Made by a program: the position numbers and the translations under genes. From an uncultured Planctomycetaceae bacterium (lineage in GTDB: Bacteria > Planctomycetota > Planctomycetia > Planctomycetales > Planctomycetaceae), in assembly GCA_903896675.1 (NCBI GenBank), contig CAITYU010000377.1, forward strand, positions 25,713-89,712: a DNA stretch of 64,000 bases. Reading direction: 5' to 3'. Under the pieces are notes generated by a model that saw only the letters and a list, made by a program, of their open reading frames with translations, ran no database searches and was not told where the DNA came from. Positions 34,921-43,516 of the stretch are shown here, one piece after another (the first letter of the stretch is position 1; every line of letters begins with the position of its first letter).

Positions 34921-36027
34921 ATGACATTCAGCAGACGCAGTTTTCTTTCAACAGCAGCGGTGGCGGTGACGTCGGGTGCGTGTGGTGGTCGGCTGGCAGC
35001 GGATGAGCCGGCGTTGACGTGGGCGGATGTTCGTGACTGGGGGCTTGAGGGGCGAGCGTTCAGCGACACTGAAAAATATTTTGATCGGCTGCCTGCGCGG
35101 GCGAAGGGAGTGGTGCGGGATGCGGTTTGGAATCTGAGCCGGCATTCAGCGGGGATGCTGGTGCAGTTCAAAACGGATGCGACGGAGATTCATGCGGATT
35201 ATGCGGTGACGTCAGAAAATCTGGCGATGCCGCATATGCCGGCGACGGGGGTCAGTGGTCTGGATCTGTATGCTCGTGATACGGATGGTATGTGGAAGTG
35301 GGTGGCGGTGGTGGCACCGAAGTCACAGGCCGTGAAAACACGGATTGTCAGCGGGATTCGGCCTGGTGAGCGTGACTATGCGATTTATCTGCCGCTGTAT
35401 AACGGGACTGAGCATTTGCGTGTGGGGGTACCGACCGGGGCCACGTTTATTCCGACTGCTCCGCGGCAGCAGCGTCCGATTGTGTTTTACGGCACCTCGA
35501 TTACTCATGGAGCCTGTGCTTCTCGACCGGGCATGCCGCATCCGGCGATTCTTGGTCGTCGGCTGAATTGTCCGGTGATCAATCTGGGATTCAGCGGGAA
35601 TGGTCGGATGGAGCTGGAGGTTGGTCAGTTTCTGGCGGAGCTTGATGCGGCGGCATTTGTGATTGACTGTCTGCCGAACATGGCGGCGGACGATGTGACC
35701 GCTAAGGCTCAGCCTTTGGTCCGTCAGTTGCGTCGTGCGCACCCGCAGACTCCGATTGTACTGGTTGAGGATCGCAGTTATTCGGGGAGCTGGCTGCTGG
35801 ACGGTCAGCGGGAGCGTAATGCGGGCAGTCGGGCGGCGTTGCAGGCGGAATATCAGAAGTTGCGTGATGGGGGAGTGACGGGTCTGCATTATGTGGAGGG
35901 TGAGAGTCTGCTGGGGGCGGATCGTGATGATACGACGGATGGATCACATCCGTCAGATCTGGGATTTCAGCGGCACGCTGACGCGATGGAACCGGTGTTG
36001 CGGGTGGCGCTGGAGTTGGAGCGGTGA
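34921..36027 (+). CDS. exported SGNH/GDSL hydrolase (Tat leader)
   Basis: A 368-residue exported hydrolase. The leader carries SRRSFLSTAAVAV, a twin-arginine signal. An N-terminal beta-rich domain (about 40-180) precedes the SGNH domain, where the nucleophile block is G191TSITHG197 (Ser193) and the catalytic Asp/His are D340 and H343 in DGSHPSD. Substrates of this two-domain type (SGNH hydrolase-like, DUF-type N-terminal domain) are typically carbohydrate esters, but this is inference. ATG 34921 is preceded by a G-rich ribosome binding site; an upstream in-frame start at 34891 is unlikely. Confidence 0.82.
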   Translation: MTFSRRSFLSTAAVAVTSGACGGRLAADEPALTWADVRDWGLEGRAFSDTEKYFDRLPARAKGVVRDAVWNLSRHSAGMLVQFKTDATEIHADYAVTSENLAMPHMPATGVSGLDLYARDTDGMWKWVAVVAPKSQAVKTRIVSGIRPGERDYAIYLPLYNGTEHLRVGVPTGATFIPTAPRQQRPIVFYGTSITHGACASRPGMPHPAILGRRLNCPVINLGFSGNGRMELEVGQFLAELDAAAFVIDCLPNMAADDVTAKAQPLVRQLRRAHPQTPIVLVEDRSYSGSWLLDGQRERNAGSRAALQAEYQKLRDGGVTGLHYVEGESLLGADRDDTTDGSHPSDLGFQRHADAMEPVLRVALELER

Positions 36028-36051
36028 GTGGGGTGAGGGGTTGTGTGTTGT

Positions 36052-36139
36052 GAGCCGCATGACGCTGGCCAGCGGGTGAGTGTATTGTGGGGTTGCGGGT
36101 GCGTGTGTCGCCTGCGGCCAGCGTCGTTCCGTTTTCGAG
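36052..36139. repeat. REP-like paired palindromic element
   Basis: Contains GACGCTGGCC (36061-36070) and its perfect inverse GGCCAGCGTC (36116-36125), two oppositely oriented modules about 45 bases apart. The right module (36101-36138) resembles the sequence at 41441-41481. It is located in the gap between two convergent genes. Confidence 0.5.
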
Positions 36140-36151
36140 TTGGTGCGGCGG

Positions 36152-37450
36152 TTATTGGTCGAGCAGTTGTTGCAGCAACTGCAATGCCGCTGAGCGGGTG
36201 GTGATCTGCTGGTCCAGTTGCGCGTGTCTGATGGTTTCCAGCAGCGTGCGGATGCGGGGTCCGGGCGGGATGCCAAGTGCCGCGACGTCGTGGCCTGTGA
36301 TCAGTGGTGATGGGTCAAGTTGGGCGGCTGAGTGTGAGGCGAGGAAACTGCGGGCGAATCGCGTATCGTCCGAGTTGCCGTTGTGGCTGGCGTTGGTGGC
36401 TTCGGTCACCGCCAGCAGCAGCGGGCTGCACGGATGTGCCAGTAATGGTTTGATGAAATGCAGCGGTCGCTGCGCCAGCCCTGTCAGTGCTGTGCGATGT
36501 GAGACCAGCCAGCTGATCTCTGAGATTTCCTGATTGGACATTTTCAGGCGTTTCAGCACGGCGTCGATTCCGGCAAGGCCGCGGCGTCCGTCTGATTCTG
36601 ACGGTCTGAACAATGGCTGCAGCAGGATGGCCCAGGCCGCTTCGGCCGATGTCGCCTGCAGACGCTGCAGAATATCGAACTGCGAGTCCGGTTCAGTGGG
36701 GTGTGGAGTTGTGGCGGTGGCAGCGACGCTGGTCTGCAATTCGGGCAGGATGACGGAAAACAGTCCGGTGTGTTGCAGCAGCCGGCAGGCCTGTGCCCGT
36801 TCAGGGTGTGCCAGCATGCGTCGCAGTTCCTGTGCAATCCTTTCGACGCTGACCTCAGTGATCTGGTGGCAGGTGTTTCGCACGGCCAGTTCGGTGGCTG
36901 GATCCAGCCGAAAGCGGAATGTGGCTGTGAATCGCACAGCACGCAGCAGTCTGAGTTTGTCTTCGTGGAAGCGAGCGAGAGGGTTGCCGATCGCCCGTAC
37001 AACCTGCTGCTGCAGGTCCTGCTGTCCGCCGACATAGTCCAGAACCTGATTCTCCAGCGGATCGAAAAACATACCGTTGATGGTGAAGTCGCGTCGCTGG
37101 GCATCTTCTTCGGGTGAGCAGAAGCGAACTGAGGAGGGGTGACGGCCGTCGAGGTATTGACCGTCACTGCGGAATGTGGCGACTTCGACGGCGCCTTCGG
37201 CAGGGTGACTGCCTGGGACCATCACGACGCCGAAGGCTGCTCCGACCGGAACCGTACGATGTCGTCCGAGCAGGTTCATGACCTGATCGGGCGACGCACT
37301 GGTGGCGACATCATAGTCTTTGGGTGTGTTGCCCAGCAGTTGATCGCGAACGCAGCCTCCGGCAAACAGCGCCTGATATCCGGCTGTGCGAAGCTGTCTG
37401 ACGATGGACAGTGCAAAGCGGCAGCGTGGTGAGTGGTCAGCGAGGGTCAT
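36152..37450 (-). CDS. cca: CCA tRNA nucleotidyltransferase / poly(A) polymerase family
   Basis: A 432-residue class II nucleotidyltransferase. The catalytic block is visible: G31GCVRDQLLG40 and the carboxylates Asp45 and Asp47 (DYDVAT). Further motifs are RRDFTINGMFFDP, LRAVRFTATFRF and ERIAQELRRML, the conserved tRNA-binding head. It adds CCA to tRNA 3' ends or acts as a poly(A) polymerase; sequence alone does not separate these well. The C-terminal part (about residue 290 on) is Gln-rich and variable. It is 11 bases downstream of a DUF1501 gene, an apparently accidental pairing. Confidence 0.92.
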   Translation of the reverse strand: MTLADHSPRCRFALSIVRQLRTAGYQALFAGGCVRDQLLGNTPKDYDVATSASPDQVMNLLGRHRTVPVGAAFGVVMVPGSHPAEGAVEVATFRSDGQYLDGRHPSSVRFCSPEEDAQRRDFTINGMFFDPLENQVLDYVGGQQDLQQQVVRAIGNPLARFHEDKLRLLRAVRFTATFRFRLDPATELAVRNTCHQITEVSVERIAQELRRMLAHPERAQACRLLQHTGLFSVILPELQTSVAATATTPHPTEPDSQFDILQRLQATSAEAAWAILLQPLFRPSESDGRRGLAGIDAVLKRLKMSNQEISEISWLVSHRTALTGLAQRPLHFIKPLLAHPCSPLLLAVTEATNASHNGNSDDTRFARSFLASHSAAQLDPSPLITGHDVAALGIPPGPRIRTLLETIRHAQLDQQITTRSAALQLLQQLLDQ

Positions 37451-37461
37451 GGAGTCTCGGT

Positions 37462-38892
37462 TCAGGCCAGGATTTCGCTGACAATGCTGCCGTGCACGTC
37501 GGTGAGTCGGTAGTCACGTCCCTGAAAGCGGAATGTCAGTTGCAGGTGGTCGAGCCCGAGCAGTTGGAGGATGGTGGCATGCAGGTCATGTACGTGCACT
37601 CGGCCCTCAACCGTTCCGAAGCCCATTTCGTCGGTGGCACCGTGAATGTGTCCGGCTTTGATTCCTCCACCGGCCAGCCACATGGTGAAGGCATCAATGT
37701 GGTGATCGCGGCCGGTAGTTTCCCGTGGTTCGCCCATGGGAGTGCGTCCGAATTCGCCACCCCAGATGACGAGTGTATCTTCCAGCAGTCCGCGGGCTTT
37801 GAGGTCGAGCACGAGTGCGGCTGCGGGCTGATCGACTTCGCGGCATACGGAATCGAGTGCGGAATCGAGATCTGCGCCCTTGCCTCCGTGATGGTCCCAG
37901 TCTGTGTGGTACAGTTGGACGAAGCGAACGCCACGTTCGACCATGCGGCGAGCCAGCAGGCAGTTGGCGGCGAAGGAGGCCTGTCCGGGCACGGCGCCGT
38001 AGAGATCGAGTGTACTTTTGCTTTCGGTGCTGAGATCGGTGAGTTCAGGTGCGGCGGTCTGCATGGAGAAGGCCGTTTCATAGGCTTCAATCCGCGTGCG
38101 GATTTCGGGATCTCGCACATCCTGCATGCGGAGTGAGTTGAGCTGGCCGACGGTGCTGGTGAAATCCTGTTGTGCTTCGCGGGAGATGCCGGGCGGGCTG
38201 GCGAGGTTGAGGATGGGATTGCCGCGACTGCGGAAGGGGACGCCCTGACAGGTGGTGGGCAGAAATCCGCTGGACCAGAGGATATTTCCGCCGCGGGGGC
38301 CGCGCGGTCCGGACTGCAGTACGACGAAGCCCGGCAGGCTGTCGGATTCGCTGCCCAGTCCCCAGGCGACCCACGACCCGAGGCTGGGTCGTCCGGGTGC
38401 CTGGAAGCCGGAGTTCATGAACATTTTTGCGGGACCGTGGTTGAACACATTGGTGGCGACGCTGCGAACCCAGCAGACGTCATCGACGATGCGGCGATGG
38501 TGTGGCAGGACTTCGCTGAGGTCCATACCGCAGTTGCCCCATTGGTGGAAGCGGCGATTGGAACCGAGCAGTCGTGCATCGGCAGGCAGGAAAGCGAAGC
38601 GTCGACCTTCCATCATGCTGGCTGGAGGAGCCTGGCCGTGGTAGTTGTTCAGAACGGGTTTGGGGGTGAACAGTTCCAGCTGGCTGGGGCCTCCGGCCAT
38701 GAACATGAAGATGACATTTTTGGCTTTGGGGGGCAGCAGGCTGGTGCGAGCCTGCATGGCGCGGTCGGCAGCGACGGCGTCGCGGGTGAGGAGATCCGCG
38801 AGGGCGATGGATCCGAGTGACAATCCGGATTGCTGCAGGAAGGTGCGACGGCAGGCCAGTCTGTCGGTATTCCGGAAATCAGGGAGTGTCAT
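37462..38892 (-). CDS. DUF1501 family protein
   Basis: A 476-residue DUF1501 protein with a Tat-like leader (CRRTFLQQSGLSLG). Motifs are MAGGPSQLELFTPKP near residue 65, WGGEFGRTP, GRDHHIDAF and HATILQLLGLDH in the C-terminal part. The FTPKP variant and the LTDVHG ending match the copy at 48.4-49.8 kb, so these two belong to a subgroup different from the copies at 20.3 and 41.6 kb. No cytochrome gene is adjacent; the next downstream gene is cca. Function unknown. Confidence 0.92.
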   Translation of the reverse strand: MTLPDFRNTDRLACRRTFLQQSGLSLGSIALADLLTRDAVAADRAMQARTSLLPPKAKNVIFMFMAGGPSQLELFTPKPVLNNYHGQAPPASMMEGRRFAFLPADARLLGSNRRFHQWGNCGMDLSEVLPHHRRIVDDVCWVRSVATNVFNHGPAKMFMNSGFQAPGRPSLGSWVAWGLGSESDSLPGFVVLQSGPRGPRGGNILWSSGFLPTTCQGVPFRSRGNPILNLASPPGISREAQQDFTSTVGQLNSLRMQDVRDPEIRTRIEAYETAFSMQTAAPELTDLSTESKSTLDLYGAVPGQASFAANCLLARRMVERGVRFVQLYHTDWDHHGGKGADLDSALDSVCREVDQPAAALVLDLKARGLLEDTLVIWGGEFGRTPMGEPRETTGRDHHIDAFTMWLAGGGIKAGHIHGATDEMGFGTVEGRVHVHDLHATILQLLGLDHLQLTFRFQGRDYRLTDVHGSIVSEILA

Positions 38893-39222
38893 GGCGTGGA
38901 ATCTTCGGAAGCAGGCAGTGATGGAACCTGAGCGGACCGCGTGGGCGGCTGGTGGTTTTCAGTCGTCATTCTGGTCCGGTGAGCGTGAAAAATCCACTGG
39001 CAGTCCGGATTTCGGTGGTGTGGAGGGGGGATTGGCAGTGGCAGAAACGCTGCAGTCAGATCGGTTACAGTGTTCGGCAACGGTGTCGGGACTGGGTGTG
39101 GGATTCCGAATTGCGGTGGTGTCCGACTTACACGAGTGGTCGTTGTTCTGATAAGCTGGGGGGCGTGAGCAGCGGAATTTTCGGCTGATTTTCGAGTACA
39201 GCAGCAGATTCAGTGCGGGTTT
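38893..39222. other. intergenic region between divergent genes
   Basis: About 330 bases between a DUF1501 gene (minus) and recQ (plus). It should house both promoters. I can find neither a convincing -35/-10 pair nor a strong hairpin. Confidence 0.45.
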
Positions 39223-41421
39223 ATGGCAGCAGCAGGACAGCCGGATACGAAGGAGCAGTTGCAATTCCATCTGCAGAAGTGGTGGGGTTACAGTGATTTT
39301 CGGCAGCTGCAACTGGAGTCGATGCAACTGGTGATGGAGCGGCGGGATTCCCTGACGGTGCTTCCGACTGGTGGTGGGAAGTCGTTATGTTATCAGGTTC
39401 CCGCGATGGCTCGCGAGGGTCTTGCGATTGTGGTTTCGCCTCTGATTTCCCTGATGAAGGATCAGGTGGATGCCCTGACGAACAACGGCGTGCCGGCAGC
39501 CTTCATCAACAGTGCTCAGACGGCAGACGAGAAGCGTCAGGTGGCGCGACAGATTCGTCGCAGTGAACTGAAGCTGCTGTATATTTCCCCTGAGCGTCTG
39601 CTGCAGCCTTTTACGCTGGATTTTCTGCGGGGGGTGCAGTTGAGTTTTGTGGCCATCGATGAGGCTCACTGCATCAGTCAGTGGGGACATGATTTTCGTC
39701 CGGAGTATCGCCAGTTGAGTACTCTGCGGCAGGAGTTCCCGGGGATCTCTGTTCACGGTTACACGGCGACTGCCACAGAGAAGGTGCGGGAGGATATTAT
39801 CAGCCAGATGGGGCTGGAGAGTGCGGAGGTGCTGGTTGGTTCGTTTGACCGACCGAATCTGCTGTATCGGGTGGAGCGGCGTGTGGAAGTGATTCCGCAG
39901 ATCCGGCAGATTCTGGACAGGCACAAGCGGGAGTCCGGCATTGTGTACTGCATCAGTCGGAAGAAGGTGGAATCGACCAGTGAGGCGCTGAACAGGCTGG
40001 GCTTCAAAACGCTGCCGTATCATGCCGGTTTGTCTGACGAGGATCGGCGGTTGAGTCAGGAGGCATTCATAGAAGAGAAGGTGCAGATTATTGTGGCCAC
40101 GGTGGCGTTCGGGATGGGGATCGACAAGAGCAACGTGAGATTTGTGATACACGCGGAGATGCCGAAGTCGCTGGAGCATTATCAGCAGGAGAGTGGTCGA
40201 GCGGGGCGGGACGGTCTGCACGCGGAGTGTACGATGCTGTATTCGGCGGGTGACGCCGAGACGTGGAAGTACCTGATGCAGGATGTGACTGATGAATCCG
40301 TGCGTGCATCGGCTGAGCAGTCGTTGCGGAGCATGCAGCGTTACTGCAGCAGCATGCGCTGTCGTCATCAGATGCTGGTGGAGCATTTTGGTCAGTCGCT
40401 GCAGCAGGAACGCTGCGGGGCGTGTGATGTGTGCCTGCAGGAGATGACAGCGACAGCGGATGCGCTGGTTGTTTCGCAGAAGATTCTGTCGTGTGTGATT
40501 CGGCTGGGTGAGAAGTTCGGAGCGGCTTACACGGCGCAGGTGCTGCGTGGTTCGAGGGTCAAGCGGATCGTGGAGAACCGGCATGATCAGTTGAGCACGT
40601 GGGGACTGCTGAAGGACGTCTCAGAGACTCAGGTGCGGCACTGGATCGACCAGTTGATTTCGCTGGGGCATCTGCGCCAGGCAGGTGAGTATCTGTGTCT
40701 GCAGGTGACCGCGACGGGTCGTCAGGTGCTGCGTGGTGAACTGACTCCGGAGCTGCTGAGCATTCGGACATCGGAGTCGATGGAGCAGGCGGACGACTCG
40801 TGGGCGGGAGTGGATCGGGGTCTGTTTGAGGAGCTGCGTGGTTTGAGGACGCGGCTGGCAATCCAGCGGGGTGTTCCGCCGTACATCATCTTCAGTGATG
40901 CCACGCTGCGAGCATTGGCGCGGCATCGTCCGGTCAGTGCGTCAACGCTGCAGCAGGTACCGGGGATAGGAGCGAAGAAGCTGCAGGAGCTTGGGAATAC
41001 AGTGCTGGAGGAGATACGTCGGTGGTGTACGGCGAATCGGGCTGCCGGCGATGTGGGTTTCGCCGCAACGCCGGGCAGTCTGCCTCCGGCGGCACTGACG
41101 CCATCACCGCGTCGGGTGGAGCTGGCTGAGGACTATCTGCAGTTGTTTGACGAGCAGTTGTCGATGGAGGAGATCGCGGTGCAACTGGATCGGACTCTGG
41201 ATACGGTGAGCCGGCATCTGGCTCAGTATGTGGAGACTCGCAGGATCCTGGATATTGATGCGTGGGTGGATCCGGCGGTGCAGCGGCGAGTTGAGCAGTC
41301 GATTGTGCGTCTGGGTGCGGAGAAGCTGAAGCCATTGTTTGAAGACCTTGGTGGATCGGTGCCGTATCATGAGTTGCGGATAGTGGCGGTGGTGTGGACG
41401 ATGCGGCAGTCGGAGGAGTGA
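39223..41421 (+). CDS. recQ: ATP-dependent DNA helicase RecQ
   Basis: A 732-residue superfamily 2 helicase that unwinds recombination and repair intermediates. Walker A is T49GGGKS54, the DEAH box is D146EAH149, and motif VI is ESGRAGRDG. The zinc site of the RQC region is present (C375, C380, C398, C401/C404). An HRDC domain (about 540-610) and a C-terminal helix-turn-helix domain (HTH_40-like, about 640-725) follow; the latter is seen in a subset of bacterial RecQ proteins. Length is normal for that domain set. No neighbour suggests an operon. Confidence 0.96.
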   Translation: MAAAGQPDTKEQLQFHLQKWWGYSDFRQLQLESMQLVMERRDSLTVLPTGGGKSLCYQVPAMAREGLAIVVSPLISLMKDQVDALTNNGVPAAFINSAQTADEKRQVARQIRRSELKLLYISPERLLQPFTLDFLRGVQLSFVAIDEAHCISQWGHDFRPEYRQLSTLRQEFPGISVHGYTATATEKVREDIISQMGLESAEVLVGSFDRPNLLYRVERRVEVIPQIRQILDRHKRESGIVYCISRKKVESTSEALNRLGFKTLPYHAGLSDEDRRLSQEAFIEEKVQIIVATVAFGMGIDKSNVRFVIHAEMPKSLEHYQQESGRAGRDGLHAECTMLYSAGDAETWKYLMQDVTDESVRASAEQSLRSMQRYCSSMRCRHQMLVEHFGQSLQQERCGACDVCLQEMTATADALVVSQKILSCVIRLGEKFGAAYTAQVLRGSRVKRIVENRHDQLSTWGLLKDVSETQVRHWIDQLISLGHLRQAGEYLCLQVTATGRQVLRGELTPELLSIRTSESMEQADDSWAGVDRGLFEELRGLRTRLAIQRGVPPYIIFSDATLRALARHRPVSASTLQQVPGIGAKKLQELGNTVLEEIRRWCTANRAAGDVGFAATPGSLPPAALTPSPRRVELAEDYLQLFDEQLSMEEIAVQLDRTLDTVSRHLAQYVETRRILDIDAWVDPAVQRRVEQSIVRLGAEKLKPLFEDLGGSVPYHELRIVAVVWTMRQSEE

Positions 41422-41440
41422 GGGGTTGCATTCTGTGGGG

Positions 41441-41481
41441 CGTGTGTGTTACCGGCGGCCAACGGCGTTCCGCTCTCGGGG
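41441..41481. repeat. REP-like element related to 36101-36138
   Basis: Shares GTGTGT, then 18 of 23 aligned bases with the 36.1 kb element (core GCGGCCA...CGTTCCG). Both are located just after the stop codon of a plus-strand gene, and both are G-rich in the same orientation. Confidence 0.45.
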
Positions 41482-41623
41482 TGTGGCGAGGGGGCCACAA
41501 AACTGCTGTTGAAACGCACGGTTTTGATGTGAATCAGATTGTGTTTCCCGGTGATTCCGGATGATAATGCGCAGCAGGTCTGCCAGGGCCTGCGTTGTGG
41601 CGGCGGATGACAGGAGGCTGGAC

Positions 41624-42997
41624 ATGACGGGACACGGTTTTCAGACGTCTCAAACTGCCGGGCGTCGTGGTCTGTTGTCGGCTGCTGCGGGGTTGGCGAT
41701 TTCCGGGCTGGCTTGCTGCTTTGATCAGCGGGGCCGTGTGCAGGCCGCGGTTGTTGCTCCGACGGCCAGATCCGTGATTCTGATCTTCAACTGTGGTGCT
41801 CCCAGTCATCTCGACCTGTGGGACATGAAGCCGCTGGCTCCTGCTGAGGTGCGAGGGCCGTTTCAGCCGATTCAGACGAATGTGCCGGGGATCGAGATTT
41901 CCGAGCTGCTGCCCGGGTTGGCTCGACGTATGGATCGACTGTCGATTGTGCGATCGGTGCATCATGCGCATGGCGGGCACAATTCCGGGATGCACTGGTC
42001 GACGGTCGGGCGTCCGTATCGCATCGACAGTACTCTGATCAATCCAGGTCCGGCGGATCTGCCCTGCTTCGGGACTCTGGTGGGCTGGCTGGCTCAGCGG
42101 GACGGTTATGCTGCGGGTGTTCCGCCTTATGTGATTACTCCGTTCCCGCACTGTGACAGCCGCAAGTACCTGACTCCGGGACAGTTTGGCGGCTGTCTGG
42201 GCAGTCGATTTGATCCGTTTGTGCTGGATGCGGATCCGGGGGCGAAGGATTTTCGGGTACCGGGTTTGCGACTGGATTCTTCAATGGATGCTGATCGCCT
42301 GTCGGCTCGGTTGCAGCTGCTGGGTCAGATGGAACAATCCGGGACGCGCATCGCGGCGCGAGCGGCTGATGCGACTGACGAGATTCGTTCGCGGGCGCTG
42401 GGGATGATTGGTTCAGACAGTGCCAGCGAAGCCTTTGATCTGACTCGTGAGTCTGACAGTGTGCGGGACCGTTATGGTCGGCACAGCTGGGGGCAGTCGC
42501 ATCTGCTGGCGCGGCGTCTGGTGGAGGCGGGTTGTCGTTTTGTGACCACGGTGAATGGTCCGTCCATCACCTGGGATACTCATAAGGACAATTTCAATCA
42601 GCTCAGAAATCGGCTGGTGCCGCCGATGGAGCAGGCGTATACGGCGCTGCTGGATGATCTGCAGGAGCGTGGTCTGTTTGAGCAGACGCTGGTGATCTGG
42701 ATGGGAGACTTCGGCAGGACTCCGAAGATCAATGCGGATGCCGGTCGTGATCACTGGCCGCAGTGTTATTCGATGGTGCTGGGTGGTGGCGGAATTCGCG
42801 GTGGTCTGGTGATTGGTGAAAGTGACAGCACGGGGGCAGTACCCAGGTCTCGCCCGACGACTCCGGCGGATATCCATGCTACGGTGTTCAGGGCTTTGGG
42901 GTATCAGGCTGAACAGATTGTTTATCATCAGGTGGATGGTCGTCCGGTACCGGTCTGTGATGGCCAGCCGATCACAGAGTTGCTGTCGACGGGTTGA
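41624..42997 (+). CDS. DUF1501 family protein
   Basis: A 457-residue DUF1501 protein whose leader has AGRRGLLSAAAGL (Tat-like). Motifs are FNCGAPSHLDLWDMKP (where most copies have GGPSH...FDPKP), GDFGRTPKIN and GRDHWPQ. I take ATG 41624 because AGGAGG precedes it at ideal spacing; the frame is open from 41561. The GCAPSHLDLWD variant defines a separate subgroup common in planctomycetes. It is convergent with the VKOR-like gene. The two stop codons sit side by side in TGATCA (42995-43000). Confidence 0.93.
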   Translation: MTGHGFQTSQTAGRRGLLSAAAGLAISGLACCFDQRGRVQAAVVAPTARSVILIFNCGAPSHLDLWDMKPLAPAEVRGPFQPIQTNVPGIEISELLPGLARRMDRLSIVRSVHHAHGGHNSGMHWSTVGRPYRIDSTLINPGPADLPCFGTLVGWLAQRDGYAAGVPPYVITPFPHCDSRKYLTPGQFGGCLGSRFDPFVLDADPGAKDFRVPGLRLDSSMDADRLSARLQLLGQMEQSGTRIAARAADATDEIRSRALGMIGSDSASEAFDLTRESDSVRDRYGRHSWGQSHLLARRLVEAGCRFVTTVNGPSITWDTHKDNFNQLRNRLVPPMEQAYTALLDDLQERGLFEQTLVIWMGDFGRTPKINADAGRDHWPQCYSMVLGGGGIRGGLVIGESDSTGAVPRSRPTTPADIHATVFRALGYQAEQIVYHQVDGRPVPVCDGQPITELLSTG

Positions 42998-43408
42998 TCA
43001 GGTCTGCAGTTTTGCAAGGCAGCAGATCAGGATGATGTAAGTCAGGAAATGGTGCAGTGGGCACAGCGGGCACAGGCTGGGCAGTCGCAGCAGCAGTTTC
43101 CAGAAGACGGCGGTGACCGCTGCTGAGACGGTGTACATGCAGGCCAGCAGCAGCCAGAGTGACTGGTTGTCGGATCTGATTGCCATGATGCAGACGGCAG
43201 TGCCGGCAAGATTGAATGTCAGTCCCAGCAGGGCATTGGGAATCACGAAGTATCGTGCCTCGCGTGTCAGCAGCACCTGGTCGCAGTCGATGTATGCGGT
43301 CCACGAGCACAGGGAGGTTCCGGGGCGGACGCGACCGGTGTGCAGTCGCAGGAAGCGGGCAGCCAGGTACAGGCAGATCATGTTGATTGCGGCGAACAGC
43401 CAGAGCAT
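42998..43408 (-). CDS. VKOR-family disulfide-forming membrane protein
   Basis: A 136-residue membrane protein with four hydrophobic segments. It has the four cysteines of vitamin K epoxide reductase homologues: C34 and C42 in the loop (eight apart, as in human C43 and C51) and the redox pair C113-P-L-C116. Bacterial VKORs accept electrons from a periplasmic thioredoxin-like protein and pass them to quinone, making disulfides; this species uses menaquinone. No attached thioredoxin domain is seen. The ATG lacks a clear ribosome binding site, but no in-frame ATG, GTG or TTG exists upstream before a stop. It follows the WD40 gene by about 110 bases. Confidence 0.75.
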   Translation of the reverse strand: MLWLFAAINMICLYLAARFLRLHTGRVRPGTSLCSWTAYIDCDQVLLTREARYFVIPNALLGLTFNLAGTAVCIMAIRSDNQSLWLLLACMYTVSAAVTAVFWKLLLRLPSLCPLCPLHHFLTYIILICCLAKLQT

Positions 43409-43516
43409 GCGATTGTGTCCGTGGAATCTGCGACTTTGGATGGCCCAGCCCGATAACTGCTTTCCTGATTCAGGGACCTCTCCCTCTGGTGGCGTGAAAA
43501 ATCGTCTATGAAGGAC

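Noticed and set aside
39385-40584. 399-codon minus-strand frame inside recQ
   Set aside because: The recQ helicase motifs on the plus strand are unambiguous; the antisense frame has low-complexity His/Arg/Leu composition.
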